From Nothopassalora personata (Eukaryota; Ascomycota; Dothideomycetes; Mycosphaerellales; Mycosphaerellaceae): a stretch of DNA of 64,000 nucleotides. The stretch is from assembly GCA_033816765.1 (NCBI GenBank), contig CM066293.1, forward strand, positions 558,001-622,000, given 5' to 3'. Shown piece after piece: positions 33,449 through 45,600 of the stretch. Position numbers and translations under genes: made by a program. The notes below the pieces were generated by a model that did not search any database, had not been told where the DNA came from, and saw nothing but the letters and a program-made list of their open reading frames with translations. Numbering within the stretch: position 1 is the first letter of the stretch; each line of letters opens with the position of its first letter.

Positions 33449-35527
33449 TATTGTCGTTGGTAATGCTTAAGCCTTTTCTATGTTATATAACTCCCTTCGG
33501 TCGCTTATTCCTAGGGAGTTAATCCTTTTCCCTATTCGTATATAGAACGTTGTACTTCGTGTCTCGAGGCCTCCGCTTAAACCTAGCGCGAGTCTTTCTA
33601 TATCTATACCTACATTTGGTAACGTTCCTAGATCTTCTACGTTTCTAAGTAGAGTGCGCGTACGTGTTACACTACGTTACGTAATTTATTCGATATAAAT
33701 GTTCCTAACGGTATAAGATATCCGGTTCCTGTTATTCGGCTCCCTATCGGTAGTCGTTCTATAATAGCGGTTACTAGATTCTCGGTTGTTTCTATAAGTA
33801 GGTATCCCTAGGCTATGCCTCGTAGGGTGTCGAGTGTCTTATTAAACTTAATAGAGTATAGTATCCTTCGTCCACCTATCTTAGGTAGGAATTCCTCGTG
33901 CCTTCTTTATAGGTGTACGATTATGTTGTATAATTTCTTAGGTACATTAATCGTAAAGGTTAGTTATTTATTATCGTTATTAGTGTCGCCCTCTTCTCCT
34001 TCGGAGGAATCTTCTTCGCTTAATTCTTCCGGATCCTAATCTTCTTCGATAGTATCTAGCCCGGTAGTTTCTTAACTTTCTTCCTATAGTTCCGGTAACT
34101 ACGATCCGTTCTATCCTAGGTCCTAGTTTTCCTTATTGCTTCTATCGTTGTTAAAGTAGGACTCGTCGATATCTACTTCTCGGAGCGTAGCGTTTTGCCT
34201 ATACGTCGCTCCTAGGGTTCCTCTTAGTTGTTAAGGCTAATACCCTACGCCTAACTTCGCGGCGTAGTAAACTTAATACGAGTCTTAGTAATAGAATCGC
34301 TAATAAAGGCTTCTATAACTATTTCGAGACTTGGATTCGATCTCGTAGTCGACTCTTCGTATTATTATATTAAACTGTTGTAGTTGGTTTTTCGTATTAA
34401 ATAGAATAACTACTATTTACTACCTATAGTATCCTCCTCGTCCTTCTAAGGGGTCTAGGAGAGGCGTCGTACTTCTATTACTAGCTCTCTCCCTTATCCT
34501 CCGAGTATAGTCGGTATCTCCTTAAGATATAACGCTACTCTTAGATTTACTAGTTTGGGGTTGCATTATATTAAACTGTTTGCGGCGTACTATATTCTTA
34601 CCGCGGTAGTCCCTTACTAGGTAGCTAGGTTTACTATATCCGTAGTAAGTTCGTGTTTCTTTCGAACTCCGGGATGCTCTATTTCCGTTACTATTCCTAA
34701 TCTTACGACCTTTCTCGGTAACGTCGAGTTCTATTAGCTATAGTCCGTAGTACGGTTTGTCCCTAGGCTTATTATTATAGTTGTCGTAGAAGCCTCTATT
34801 ACGGTTGTTATAGCCCGGTATATATCTAGCCTTTCCGGATACTTTAGAGTCGTATCGTCGTTCTATAGCTCTCTCGTAGAGCTTATTGTTAAGATTAATC
34901 GTAACTCTAACGAGGTCGCCTAAGCTATCGATCTTCCGACCGTCCCTTATTAACTCGTCCTTAATATGCTCCTTTAGTCCTCTTTAGTATATAACTTAAA
35001 GTGCTTCGTCGTCCTTATCGGTAAGTTACGCGTATTTCTAGAATTTAGTAGCATATTCGGCAGTAGATATCTTCTAGGTTAAATGCTACATAACACGAAC
35101 GGTAGTAGCAATCTTATTAGAGACACTAAAGACGCTCTTTATAGCATACTTAGGATAGTTATATAACCTAAAGATTCCGTTAGTATTGTCTTCTCCGTTA
35201 CTGTCTAGGTATTTCCTAAGGAATAGTTTAACCTAATGTTGTACTCGTCCTCTTAAAAAGGTAGTAGTAAAGATAGGCTTAAGGTTCTTAGGCATAGAGT
35301 TAAATAAGAAGTATATGTCTATCTAAGAGACCTAAGTGTCAAACTTGTCTCGGTTGCTATAGTAGTATTCTAGCTTACTAACCTTAAGGGTATCGTTACC
35401 TATATAAGTAGCTAAGGCATTAATAGCATCGTTTGCGGTCTAAGGTCGTCGGGCTCTACTTGCTTCACTAGGGGCGGGTGTTCCCCGTTTACTCTATCGG
35501 TCTCCTATCGTAGAGGGCGTTTAAAGC

Positions 35528-35955
35528 TGTTAGGTTTAGTATAACCTAATAATATTACAAGTTAAGAAGACAAGCTTAATCGGGTTTGTTCTCGGGCCGA
35601 TAGGAAGTTAAGGGAGAGTAATAAAGTAGTAGCTATCTTATCTTATAAAGACTAAGTAGCAGTAAGGTAGAGGTTAGGTTATAGTGTATTCTAAACAGTA
35701 ATATTAAATAGTGAGTTGAACGCCTCGAAACTATAAGGGGTTCTTAGCGTTCCTAAATATAAAGGAGATTCGTAGATCTCGGTAATTAGTCTAATTAGTC
35801 TAAGCATAAGCAGTCTAATTAGTCTAAGCATAAGCAGTCTAATTAGTCTAAGCATAAGCAGTCTAATCGCTCTAAGTCTAAGCGCTTAGGTAGGATAAGT
35901 TACGTGTTCGTCTTGTCGTTATAATCCTAGGGTCTATAGGAATTATACCGTAACA
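35528..35955 (-). repeat. G5 5' LTR (type A U3 with a different U5)
   Basis: It is 428 bp. On the minus strand it begins TGTTACGGTATAATTCC and ends ACTAAACCTAACA. The U3, with AGACTGCTTATGCTT repeats, is type A. After GGCGTTCAACTCA the sequence differs from all other LTRs here. The bases just inside (TTAAACGCC, 35516-35524) are complementary to this R start apart from one RIP-type change. Confidence 0.87.
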
Positions 35956-36484
35956 CTAGCTATAAGAGCCTTCTTAAGCTAAAAGAACCTTCTATTTACT
36001 TCTAAAAGTAGAAAGATAAGGCCTAAATATATCTAAAAGTAGGTCTATAAAGATCTCTTATATATATAGATCTAATAAGATCGCTATCCTTAGTATATGC
36101 TTACTTATAGCTAATCTAGTATCTAAAACTACTAGTAAAGGTGTTCGAGACTAAAATAGTAATATAGGTAATATTAAGTTAATTAGACTACCTTTATAAT
36201 AGTTAGTCTAAAGAGGGAGTATTATAAATTAGGTAACTAATAGCTATATTAGTTAGGACTTAGTATATATATATACTATATTATACTGTTTCTATAGCTA
36301 GATAGTCTTATACCCTATAGCAATTTATAAGGGTTACTAATACATCCTATCGTTTTAATCTAGAAGCTTATACTCGTTAAATACCTATCTATAACAGCGA
36401 CAACGTGCAGATAATAAATAGGCTAGAAGGATAAGAACTAGAGTAATAACCCGAATTAGAGAGTATAAACATATATCTAGCTAC
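35956..36484 (+). other. TA-rich stretch without recognisable features
   Basis: These 529 bp lie between G5 and the mariner copy and are very rich in TA (for example TATATATATA runs). I see no coding frame, LTR or terminal repeat. It is probably an old, heavily RIP-mutated repeat, but it matches nothing else in the window. Confidence 0.5.
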
Positions 36485-37799
36485 GTAACCGCTAGACAGT
36501 AAAATGGAAAATAGCCCCTACTACCGATCGCCTCCGTAGCCTCGTCGTAATCTTATTTCTTCGTCTCTTTATCTCGTATTTTAGACAATAACGATGCCCG
36601 AACACGATACGATACCCTGAAAGGGCGAGGTACGAGGCGCGAAGAAGATGCTCGACTATCTCGCCGAACACGACCTATATAACGAGCCCCGAAAACTCGC
36701 GCGCGTTACCGATTGTCTCGGTTTAACGAACGAGTCGTACGTTTCGAAGATTTGTTCCTCGAAAGAACGACGTACGTACCCGAAAGGCGAAGACCCGCGC
36801 GGAGGCTATTACGGCGACGAAGACGAGTATTTTAGTCCCGAAAAAATAAAGGCTGCCGCCTCCGTTATTAAAGAGAACGACTACGACGGACACGATCTCG
36901 ATTATAACTCTCTACGCTACGAGGCGAATCTACCGGACGTTTGCGATAGGACAATACGGCGAGGCCTACGAACGGAGGGTATCGGGCGCTATATAGCGCG
37001 TACGGAGGAAGAACTCGAGGAAGAATACGTCTAATATCGAGTCGCTTTCGCGAAAAAAATGCTTAAAGAACGCCCGAATAAAGAGGACTATTGAAATATA
37101 CTCTTTACTAACGAGTTTTACTTCGGGTAAGGATAAGAAAAGGACCGGCATTATATCTTTCGCCGTAAAGGCGACCGTAATAAAAAAGAGTATATTTGTC
37201 GAGTTGCGAAACGAGGGAAAAGGGACGAAAGAATGGGTCTAAAAGAGATCTAATTCCTCAAAACGACGAAGAGACAAAAGACGTACACTTTTTCGCTATT
37301 ATAGGCTACGATTTCGCGAAGTTCGTCGAGTATAAACCTTGTAACTTAAACAGTAAAATGTCTAGCGAATAATATATCGAAGAGTTTCTTAAAGCGATCG
37401 TTCTACCGCTCTTAAAAGAGCGTCCGGATTCGATTATCGAGGAGGACTTAGACGGATTATATCGCTTAAAAAAGGTTACGGCTTTTAAGAAGGAAAATAA
37501 TATACCGTACTACTTAAACGCGCGTTCGTCGCCCGATTACTCGGTCGGAGAATACTTTGCCGGTTTAGTAAAGAATACGTTTAGGAAGAACTCGCGGTTT
37601 TCGAGAGACGAAGTACGGGCGGAGGCACTTCGAGTGTTCGAAAGTATTACTTACGAACAAATAAATAAAGGCGTAGATAGTATGCCCGCTCGTTTAAAGG
37701 CAGCGATAGATAACGAAGGGCAAAAGACGCAATACTAAAGTATTACGAGCGTGTTATGCCTTAAAAATCTCATTTTCCGTTTTACTATCCGGCGGTTGC
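36485..37799 (+). mobile_element. M1: Tc1/mariner-type DNA transposon, 1.3 kb, inactivated
   Basis: Inverted termini of about 28 bp flank a single transposase gene. The left end starts GTAACCGCTAGACAGTAAAA (36485-36512). The right end (37772-37799) is its reverse complement with four C/T or G/A differences. A TA follows the right end (37800-37801) and TA-C precedes the left end, consistent with a TA target. The right end lies 58 bp from the C1 LTR. Confidence 0.8.
36648..37738 (+). pseudogene. Transposase of M1 (Tc1/mariner DDE type), broken
   Basis: An N-terminal open stretch of 128 codons (to 37034) includes a helix-turn-helix-like segment, KLARVTDCLGLTNESYVSK. The first catalytic site reads LFTNEFYFG, where LFTDEF is expected. 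The last reads NIPYYLNARSSPDYSVGEYF, the D-E end of the DDE core, preceded by EEDLDG for the middle Asp. CAA or CAG codons have become stops (for example 37032). The frame must change between about 37190 and 37290 to keep the homology, so a frameshift is likely there. It is similar in layout to fungal DDE_3 transposases. Confidence 0.78.
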
Positions 37800-37857
37800 T
37801 ACGGCACTCTCCACGTGCATATGCTAGCGATCTCATAGCCGCTGGTTCCTAAGGTGC

Positions 37858-38106
37858 TATAAAGCGCTAGGATAATGCATGGGTAGCAGGTTTTAAGGGT
37901 GACATAACCTAATTAAGTGTAGTAATTACTTGTTCTTAGGAAATGAGATTAGGCACCTGAATTATAGGGATTGAGGGTCTCTTATTAAAAGAAGACTTAT
38001 ATAAGCACCTTAAGGGTACCACTACTTATAATAAACATAGTTTTTCATACCCTAATTTCTAGACTTAATACCCTAGTTCTAAACTTCCATCTCTACTAGT
38101 TTCACA
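37858..38106 (+). repeat. C1 5' LTR
   Basis: It is 249 bp, starts TATAAAGCGCTAGG (TG changed to TA) and ends AGTTTCACA. It is the more mutated of the two C1 LTRs: about 12 of 15 differences are in the RIP direction here. Confidence 0.94.
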
Positions 38107-38120
38107 GTTATAAGCCCGAG
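38107..38120 (+). other. C1 primer-binding site (tRNA-Met half-molecule type)
   Basis: GTTATAAGCCCGAG directly abuts the LTR. Its reverse complement CTCGGGCTTATAAC matches the anticodon arm of Met tRNA (CTCGGGCTCATAAC) with one RIP-type change. Priming from an internally cleaved initiator Met tRNA is established for copia and Ty5. Confidence 0.75.
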
Positions 38121-38179
38121 TTAAGCAACTTAGGGTCTCTATTCGGAATTGCACATATCTATTGGACCTAATCGAGGTA

Positions 38180-41100
38180 CACAATAGACCTTAGGCAATA
38201 CCTTTAGGACTACCCGTCCGCTACGACAACAAAGGGACTAAACTGCTATAATCCCTCTATGTTTAATGACTTCTACCTTTAGACTTAGGCTAAAGCAGTT
38301 AGAATAGACTTATAGAAGTATATAGAAGGGAAGTCATAGGACGGTACGATAACCTAGGAAATGGATCTCGATCCATTACCTAAACCTTAGGAACCAGTTA
38401 TAGGCCCTCTACTAAACCCTCCTACTAAAGACGATAATGCAGCTACATAGACCCTATTTAGTAGAATCAGCACATCGTACAACCTCCGGTATACGATGTA
38501 CAGGGATTAGAAGAAAGAATACGAGGACTTTATAACTCGTAAACGCTCCCTAAAATCCTACTTCGAGAGGACTATTCTACAAATATACCTTAACGACCTT
38601 CTTAGCCGACTAGATACCCTCTCTACTTAGTAGACATACATTAAAGCCAAACTAGAGCCTAAGACTAAGAGCAGAAGGGTGATTCTTCAGAGCCAATACA
38701 ATAAGCTTATAAAGGGACCTAAGAGTAAGAATATCGACCAATTTCTTATAAAGTGGCTCGAGCTTAACCGAAAGCTTAGATAGAGGGGCCATCCACTTGC
38801 CCTATACATAAAAGATGACCTATGCCGTATAATTGAGGACACTATCAATGTAGCTAAAGGTAGAATCATTGCGGAATTGAGTAATAACCTTAAAGACGCT
38901 ATTTAGAGGTGTCTTAAGTTTGCTAGAAGGAATCCTAGTAAGTACAAGGCAAATAGTAACACTAAGAAGAGCATCTCATTTGCTACATTAGGGGATTAAT
39001 AGACTACTAGTCATCCCCTAGAAAAGACAACGAGGGATCGCCTAAGGCGAACATGTGCTAAAATAACTAGAAAACCTCCTAATAAAGCATGCCTATTCCT
39101 TAGAAAATGCAATATCGTTAATTATAACTTACGACTACCCTAGGAAAGCATAGACAATACCTAGAAAGGTTAGCTAAAGACCTACCGTAAGTATCTAAGG
39201 GACAATCCTTAATTCTACAAGCGCTAGGCAAGTAGATATAAGGATCCTAAGGCCCTTAAACTTATAAAGGATCTTTAGTCTAACTCTAATAAAGACTAAA
39301 GAATAGAGGGAACGGATTCGAGACCTAGAGGGTTATACGGACTACGCGCAATTAAGACCTAGGGAGTATACTCCTCTAACAACTTGTCGGAGGAGAACTC
39401 CTAGCTACTAGATAGGGGGTCTAACGTACACATAATTAATGAACCTACGAAGGCCGAATTTACCCTAGAATCAATCCCTAAGGATACACTAGTCTACGCA
39501 GCGGCTACTACCCTTCGAGGAGTGGTTAAGGGTACCGCAAAGGTCCGTATTAAGTCACTAGATAGACACCCAGTTACCTTAAACCTTAAGAATACCCTCT
39601 ACATTCTAGGATTTCACTGTAATATTATCTCACTCCCTTAAATACGAAAGAAAGGTCTATTCTTAGACGAGCGTACAGATATTTAGTATAATAGAAACAA
39701 TACTAGGGTAGTAAAGGTCCATAGATTAGGGGATCTGCTATACCTAAATATAGATACTCTAGCAAAAGGAGACCCTATAACAATTACTAAGTGGCCTATA
39801 TCCGAGGATAGTACCCTACTTTCAGTTATAGAGGCTCTAAAATAACAATTAAGGAGCGTAGTAATAGCTAGGAGCCGTATGCCCCTACCTACAGTACCGA
39901 GGACAATAAAGGACTACCATAAGGTCCTTAGACACCCTAGGCTAGAGCGTATAATGCACCTATAAGACGCAGTAAAGGGCATTAAGATAGTAGGATTAGA
40001 GGAACTACCTAAAACTAACGAGTGCAAATCTTGTGCCCTCTTAAAAGGATATAAGAGGATATCTCGAAGGTCTAGGATTAAGATACGACCTCCGTCGATA
40101 CTTAAGGACATCTCAATTGACCTTATAGAATTCGATGTAGGGTACAATAGGGATCGATATACCTTCTATGCTAGCGATAAGGATATAGGACTTTAATTCA
40201 ACTGGAATTTTCCTCGAAGAACCTAGGAGAACGTAATAGAGGCATACCTAGAACTTATAAGGTTCATTCGATCCTTTAGAAGGTCACTTACCGTACTGTA
40301 TTTAGACAACGACAAGGCCTACGGGGTAGTATTCAAGTCTTAGCTACTAAGAGACGGGGTTACTTAGAAACTAACTACCCCCTATGTGCCCGCTTAGGAC
40401 CTAGTAGAAATATCCGGAAAGCACTTAATTATTACTGCTAGGGCATTAACATTGTTAGTAGGCCTACCTTCAAACCTATAGCCTAAGATCGTTACAATAG
40501 CTACTTACCTTATAAACAGAACAATATCTAAGAAGTTAGGCTAGAGGACCCCATTTAAAACAGCTACGGGCATTAAGCCAAGCCTTACTTACATCTACAA
40601 AATAGGTTCTAGGGCATACGCTTACAAGACGAATAAGAAAGAACGCCTACGCGCCCACAAAATGGATTCTCGATGCTACATCGGTTACTTGGTTAGATTT
40701 GAAGGTCATAACATCTACCGAATCTAGATACTATCCTATAGACAAGTTATAAGATCCAGGGATGTTACCTTTAATAAGAAGTTAAGACAATTTAAGGAAT
40801 TGCTATTAACAATTAACCTTTCGACTGCCCCTTAAGCTTAGGGGTAGGGGACAGCATACCTTAAGAAGAGGTAGATAAGGAAATCCTATATAATAATCCG
40901 ATTGAAATAAGGGAATCGGAATTTAATCATTAATAGATACACCCCTAAACTTTGCAACTAGATCCGCAAATAGGTCCAGAAACCCAACTCTAGCTATTTA
41001 GACTATTCGTTCCTCTAGGGGATACATATAAGTTAAGAGGATTAATGAGACCTAGACCTGAAACTCTAGACTCTAAGGATATCTACGACACAATCTATTA

Positions 41101-41554
41101 GAACAAGAAACCGAGGTACGACGAAGAACGAGTATACTCGATTCTTGCTATTAAGAGGATTAAAGTCTTAGCTACTCTCTCGAAGGGACCTTAAGAGAGT
41201 AATACCTTAACTACATCGTCTAAAACAACCGGAACAGGGAACACACTACCCCCTAAACTAAAGCGATAGAAGGACCTTAACACACACCCTTATAGGGAAG
41301 CATTTAGGGCAGTAAGTATTAAAGAATTTAAGAAGCAATTTACGACAAACACCCTGTCTTAGTGTAATAAGGTCGAAGTAGTAGGACACCCGATAACGTT
41401 AATAACTTAGGTATAGAAATACAAGCTTAACTAAAACGTAGAACTCCTAAAATGTAAGGCTCGAGTGTGCGCTCGAGGCGATCAAAAGGACGCTATAGGG
41501 GAAACCTACGTAGTAACCCTTTATGCAAGACTCTTTAGGTATATAATAGCCCTA
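38180..41554 (+). pseudogene. C1 gag-pol, 5' part (gag, protease, integrase, RT start)
   Basis: A copia-type frame carries TAG/TAA codons at former Gln/Trp sites. Gag-like sequence (RSLKSYFERTILQIYLNDLLS) is followed by a protease site near 39410 (LLDRGSNVHIIN). The integrase zinc region comes next (YHKVLRHPRLERIMH, then CKSCALLKGYKR), then catalytic-core segments (DISIDLIEFDVGY, VLYLDNDKAYG) and RNRTISKKLG-type sequence. RT begins near 41330 (KEFKKQF, ARVCARGDQK). G6 interrupts it at 41555-41559. Confidence 0.85.
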
Positions 41555-41559
41555 GTAGC

Positions 41560-41946
41560 TATTATTGTCTCGTTCCAGGGCTAGTCTTAGAAGAGAGATA
41601 AGTTAAGTCACGTAGCGGTATTATTCTTTAGAGAGGCTAAAGTAAGCTAAGCGAAGATAAATAATAGGAATAAGAGTTGTATTCCAATTAGTAAGATAGT
41701 AACATAAGTTGAACGTATTAGAACCATAAGGGTTTCTAGCGTTCCTAAATACAAAGGAGATTCGCGGCGTAGAGCCTATAGCTTAGTATAATTACCTTAA
41801 TTAGTCCTACTAAGCATACTAATTACACTGATTAGTCCGTGAAGTGATTAGTGTCACGTGCGTCTAGATAATTAGTATTACGTGTCTCTAAGTGATTAGT
41901 GTTTCGTGTGTCTAGTCGGGGCTGCCGTTTAGACCGAACCGTAACA
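41560..41946 (-). repeat. G6 3' LTR (type C U3)
   Basis: It is 387 bp. It reads TATTATTGTCTCG at the left edge (TG changed to TA) and CCGTAACA at the right. It is adjoined inside by a purine tract (AAGGGGGATAG on the minus strand). Confidence 0.92.
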
Positions 41947-42037
41947 CTATCCCCCTTCTAGCCTAGCTTAGTCCCTTAAGCTTACTTATGACGAACGGTA
42001 TCCTCTATGTATCCGCGTATAGCTTCTTCCCTTTGCG

Positions 42038-42595
42038 ATGCCTATCTACTAACGCCCTTCTAGTACTATCCGTCGCCGCCGTCTCTACGAGTTCGTTAAA
42101 TCCGCGGGAGAAGTTATAGTTAAGAAATGCTTAACGTATAAAAAGCATAGTCGCGTATGCAAGGTGCACATTCGTTCCGGGAAGTGTAGTAAGTGTCTTC
42201 GTCGCGGCTAAAGGTACGATGTAAGAGTAACTTAGTCGGAGTTTAAGAGGTTAGTAGAGGAGAAGGCTCGTCTTCGTTAGAAAATCTAGGAGTCTCGGTC
42301 CGCTTAGGAGGAGGCGATGCGGGTTCATAAGAAGGCTCTCGAGGATCTAAAGATTGCTCGCGCGTGCGAGGAGCGCTTACGTTAGTAGATGGATCTAGTG
42401 GATCGTCGTGCCGAGGAGGCGATTTCCGTTAAGGAAAGGGAGATCGAGGAGTAGGAGATAGAAGAGGCTTCTTTACTTCCTTCGGATATCCCTTATAAGG
42501 GTCTAGCTCTCAACTTATTACTAGGCACATAAGGTGCTATTAAGGGTCTCGGTAACGAGTTCTAGGAGGTACCCGAACTACTCCCTACTAGTTAA
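42038..42595 (+). pseudogene. Antisense accessory ORF of G6: zinc-cluster-like, coiled-coil protein (185 codons)
   Basis: It lies opposite to gag-pol, between pol and the 3' LTR, the same position as in G1 and G4. The Cys pattern is clearer here: KKCLTYKKHSRVCKVH, then SGKCSKCLRRG, with two expected Cys read as Tyr. A long charged helix follows (FKRLVEEKARL, SVKEREIEE) and then a conserved-looking tail (LLPSDIPYKGLALNLLLG). About ten TAG codons break it. Sequence similarity to the G1 protein is in layout more than identity, so this is a diverged relative or a parallel acquisition. The start at 42038 is the first in-frame ATG. Confidence 0.72.
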
Positions 42596-42639
42596 CTTAT
42601 AGGTCTTTGTTTTTCTTATAATATTCTCGGATCTTTTGT

Positions 42640-45600
42640 TAACAGTTTTATAGGTTCTTTTCTAGTTCCTAGGTATTTTCTAATTCGTCGTATCCTTTCC
42701 ATTTAACAAGGTATCGCTAACCTTTCTTATCTAGGATTCTTTTGACTTCGAATTCGTTTTCTACTTCCGGCTCGAAATAGAAGCTCTCCTAGCAGGGTGT
42801 TTCGGCGTCTACGGGTTCTAACTTGGAGATATAGAAGACTAGGTGGATTTTTGCGTCTAGTAGTAGTCGTAGGCGGTAGTTAACTAGTCCTATAACTTTG
42901 TCGATAAAAAATGGTCCGACCTTAACGTAATCTAGTTTCTTAGTCTATCTTCTTATTCTTAAGTTTTTTATAAGGAGATAGACCTTATCCCCCTCTTTTA
43001 GTAGAGGTGCTATTTTTCTCGTGTCCTGCCGTTGTTAAGACAGTTTATGTTATATATCTTCGATCGCCTTGCGTGTTTCTTTATGTACTTCCTTAAGAGT
43101 ATACGTCGTTACGATTGCTCTTTCGGCTTGTAGGTAGGATCTAGGTGTTCTAAATAGGTTAGGATCTTTACTAAAGTTTGCATAAAATAGTGTCGTTAAA
43201 GTTGTCTCTAATTTGTGGTTATTTAGTGCAATCTACGCTATTGGTAGTAATAAGACCTAGTTGTCTTATGCATAATTGATGTAGTGTCGTAGGTATTGTT
43301 CTAGCGTTTAATTCATCCTTTCGGTTTATCCGTCTATTTCCGGATAATATGCTATTAATAGCTTATGTTTAATTCCGATCGTTCCTATAAGCGTCTTCTA
43401 GTAGTTTAATATAAATAGCTTATCTCTATCCGTTATAAACGCTTAAGGGAATCCGTAGTATCGGATAAGTCTATCTAGTACGAGGTATCCGAGCTGCTCT
43501 ACATTATACGTTTCTAATATAGGAATGAAGTGTGCGTATTTTATAAGCCTATTAACTATAACTAGTATTATGTCGTATGGTTATTTCGTAACTTAATCTC
43601 TTAACGGTAGGAGTTTCGTAATAAAGTCTATTATAACTTCGTCCCATGGTTTCGTCGGTAGTGTCCTAAACTGTAGGTAACCGTATTTTACATGTCTCGT
43701 AGCCTTGTTTCGTTAGTAGTGTACGCATTGTTTAATGTAGCGTAATACCTTAAGTCTCATTTATAGGAATGAGAAGCTACGCTATATTAGGTCTATTGTT
43801 TTTAAAGTTCTAGGGTGTCTATAAGTTAGTCCGTCGTAATGTTGTCGTATGCATTCTTCTTCTCGATCCTTAGGTACTTAGTATTTTCCTTACGATATAG
43901 GGAACTGTTCGTCCCTATCGCCTAATATCCGTACGATATTATTGAATTCTCTTATGTTAGCACTAAGACTTCCGTCGGGGTTCGTCTTTAATATTTTATG
44001 TTGTACTAGTTCTTTTTCTTCTATATAGTCGCTTCTTCGGCTTAGCGCGTCGGCGCGGCCGTTCTCTCGTCCTAGAGTATATTTAATTTCGAACTTATAC
44101 TGCCCTAGCAGCTCCGACTAGTAGGCTTGCCTTCGAGTAAGTTCTTTCGTCGCCGTAAAGTACGTAAGATTCTTATAGTTAGAAAGAATCGTTAACTTCG
44201 GTAGGCCCTCGACATATACTCTCTAATGTTACATAGTAGCAATAATAGCTAGAAGCTCTTTATTATAGATGTCGTAGTTCTATTTCGCTATAGTCATTTT
44301 CCGGAAGTAATAGGCTACTAGGTGTCTCTACCTATCGTGTGTCTACGTTAGACACGCGCCTATTGCTATATTAGACGCATCGGTCTCGATGTGGACTTCC
44401 TTACTACTATCGAATAGTCGAAGCGTAGGGGCTAAAGCGCATTGTTCCTTAAGTTTCTTAAACGCTTTAGTCTATTCCTTTCCCTATTTCTAAGTAACGT
44501 CTTTTCTCGTAAGCATCGTTATTAGTGCTGCTATTTTCGCGTAGTCCTTAATGAATTTCCGGTTGTAGTTCGCTAGTCTAAGGAATGATTGTACGTCCTT
44601 AACTGTTTTCGGTTCTAGCTATTCTCTAATTAACTATGTCTTCGTAGGGTCGATCGTTATCCCTATAGTACTAATAATAAAGCCTAAGAATTTAACTTCT
44701 TTCTTATAGAATTCGCATTTCTCGGGTGCCGTCTTGAATCCTAATTGCGTGAGTCGTTCGAAGACGTCCTAGACTTGTTTTATGTGCTCCTATAGGGATC
44801 CTTTCGTATAGACTAGTATATCGTCTATGTAGGCGATAACGTATACGTCGAGTAGGTCTCTAAGTGTTTCGTTAATAAGGTCTTAGTAGGATGCGGGTGC
44901 GTTAGTTAATCCTATTAGCATAACTAAGAATTCGTAAAGTCCGTATCTCGTTCTAAAAGCGGTCTTTTATTCTTCTCCTTCCGCTATTCGTATAGCGTAG
45001 AAGGCATCTCGTAGGTTAATCTTCGTATACTAGTCTAATCCGGTTAATCTATCCTATACTTCTTCGATGTTAGGTAGCGGGTATCGGTTCTTAATCGTAA
45101 TCTCGTTTAACTTCCTATAGTCTTGTACGAGTCGTAACTTCCCGTTTGCTTTTAGAACGAACATGTATAGAGTTCCTACACTCGAGGTGGATCTTCTTAT
45201 CTATCCTTTAGCTAGCTTCTCCTTTAGCTATTCTCGTAGGGTCTATAGCTCCTTCTTAGACATTTAATATAGGGGTCCCTATAGAGGCTCTTTCCCTAGC
45301 TAAATGTTAATCTTATGATCCTATAGGCGGTACTTAGGTAAGGCGGTTTTGCCTCTCTCCTCTTTAAAGAGTCGCGACTACTTGCGATACTCCTTAGGAA
45401 TACTTAACTCTAAGATGTTAGTATTCTTCGATAGTGCGTTACTTCTATCACTTCTAGTAACTTCGTAACCCGGCGGCCCTACGCTAGTGTCTATCCCGGT
45501 TGAAGGTGGTTCTTCTATCCTTCTATTCGGCGCAAGCTGTATCTCGTTTAGCTGTTTCCTTACCTTATCTACTAGTAAACGCTACTACTACGTAGGCTAA

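Larger units (their letters stand above)
30726..35955 (-). mobile_element. G5: truncated chromovirus, minus strand (integrase to 5' LTR)
   Basis: Read on the minus strand it has a 5' LTR (35528-35955), gag, protease, RT and RNase H, and stops inside integrase at 30726 next to the G4 3' LTR. The protease stretch 33239-33448 is still open and shows the active site IDSGVSGNF. Gag is diverged from G1 and G6. The 3' part, which would carry the chromodomain and antisense gene, is missing. RIP is heavy elsewhere. The right flank of the LTR begins CTAGC; the matching TSD was lost with the truncation. Confidence 0.87.

Noticed and set aside
33815..34039. Plus-strand 74-codon frame in G5
   Set aside because: It lies opposite the G5 gag-protease frame, which has clear homology. 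It differs from the accessory antisense gene in position and content.
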